The position numbers and the translations under genes were made by a program. Of a stretch of 36,567 bases of DNA, positions 36,251 through 36,567 are shown piece after piece (the first letter of the stretch is position 1; each line of letters opens with the position of its first letter). This DNA is from Vairimorpha ceranae (taxonomy: Eukaryota > Microsporidia > Nosematidae), in assembly GCF_000988165.1 (NCBI RefSeq), contig NW_020169337.1, forward strand, positions 1 through 36,567, given 5' to 3'. Under the pieces are notes generated by a model that ran no database searches, was not told the DNA's origin, and worked only from the letters and a program-made list of their open reading frames with translations.

Positions 36251-36567
36251 TTAGCAGCTTGTATAAAAACTTAGATACGATTTTTTGTGGATTGGGCGAA
36301 ATTTATTGATAAATTCAAAGATTTCAAGAATTATATCAAAAATTTTTTTACCATAAATGTCATGATAAAAACCATAAAGAATTATATCCAAAAGAATATC
36401 AATATAATCTTTAAAATCCTTAAGACTTTCAAATTGCTTACAAGATGCGCCAAAATTTTTAATGATGTAACTTATACAGTCGAGTTCAACACTTCGTAAA
36501 AAATTGGCATATGTTTCTAAATTTTTAAGATTTGTATATTTATCTTCATTGGTACCTTCAAAATTTA
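36251..36567 (-). CDS. Partial gene running off right edge (C-terminal 105 aa)
   Basis: The minus strand is open from the window end to a TAA at 36251-36253 (105 codons), with no ATG near the edge, so the start lies outside. The visible part is a soluble, mostly helical sequence containing ETYANFLRSVELDCISYIIK, KQFESLKDFKDYIDILLD, then GKKIFDIILEIFEFINKFR and a tail ending SYLSFYTSC. I do not recognise it. The overlapping plus-strand frame here has no start signal and is its shadow. Confidence 0.7.
   Translation of the reverse strand, partial: NFEGTNEDKYTNLKNLETYANFLRSVELDCISYIIKNFGASCKQFESLKDFKDYIDILLDIILYGFYHDIYGKKIFDIILEIFEFINKFRPIHKKSYLSFYTSC

Noticed and set aside
36287..36499. Plus-strand frame of 70 aa
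   Set aside because: It overlaps the minus-strand partial gene, which is open to the window end; no ATG with a start signal.

Overview
The window looks like chromosomal DNA of a microsporidian, an obligate intracellular fungal relative. The Nosema/Vairimorpha group would fit, but I cannot fix the genus by eye. The evidence is very high AT content, short and mostly intronless genes, and fungal-type proteins in reduced form (lipin, Sof1, Bud20, Cef1, an Mkt1-like protein, RanBP1, Rho, an RFC small subunit). Most genes also carry a CCC run a few bases before the ATG, the start signal typical of microsporidia. Several apparent starts upstream of that signal use TTG or GTG, or an ATG the CCC does not support; I moved these to the supported ATG.

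Layout. 1-1230 is gene-free and holds a diverged array of a repeat with a conserved core (palindrome, small hairpin, TATA-like tract, CCCTTC). 1271-4048 holds two unrecognised minus-strand genes. 4134-6980 holds RanBP1 and two consecutive secreted proteins that look like metzincin protease domains without the zinc-binding residues. 7429-9162 is lipin. 9864-14377 is loosely packed with small, fast-evolving membrane or coiled-coil proteins. 14473-17919 holds isopentenyl-diphosphate isomerase, a 55-aa basic protein, Sof1 and a three-RRM protein. 18403-19131 is a GATA factor, followed by 1.4 kb of gene-free DNA with a perfect 30-bp inverted repeat. 20569-21371 holds a tail-anchored SNARE-like gene that needs either a 39-nt intron or a nonsense codon, plus a small basic protein. 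22224-25369 holds a shrunken protein O-mannosyltransferase-like protein, a 56-aa ORF and a membrane J-protein with HPI instead of HPD. 26072-34674 is the densest block: Bud20, a helical protein, RFC, a Spa2-domain protein, minimal Cef1, Rho GTPase, Mkt1-like protein and a dsRNA-binding protein. 34675-36250 is gene-poor and contains a decayed Merlin/IS1595-type transposase. A gene on the minus strand runs off the right edge.

Together the recognisable genes cover nucleocytoplasmic transport, lipid synthesis, isoprenoid supply, ribosome assembly, splicing, replication, cell polarity and post-transcriptional control. The accessory interest lies in three apparently inactivated enzyme or chaperone domains (two pseudo-metzincins counted as one group, the PMT-like protein and the HPI J-domain), the conserved repeat core at the left end, the candidate intron and the transposon relic.
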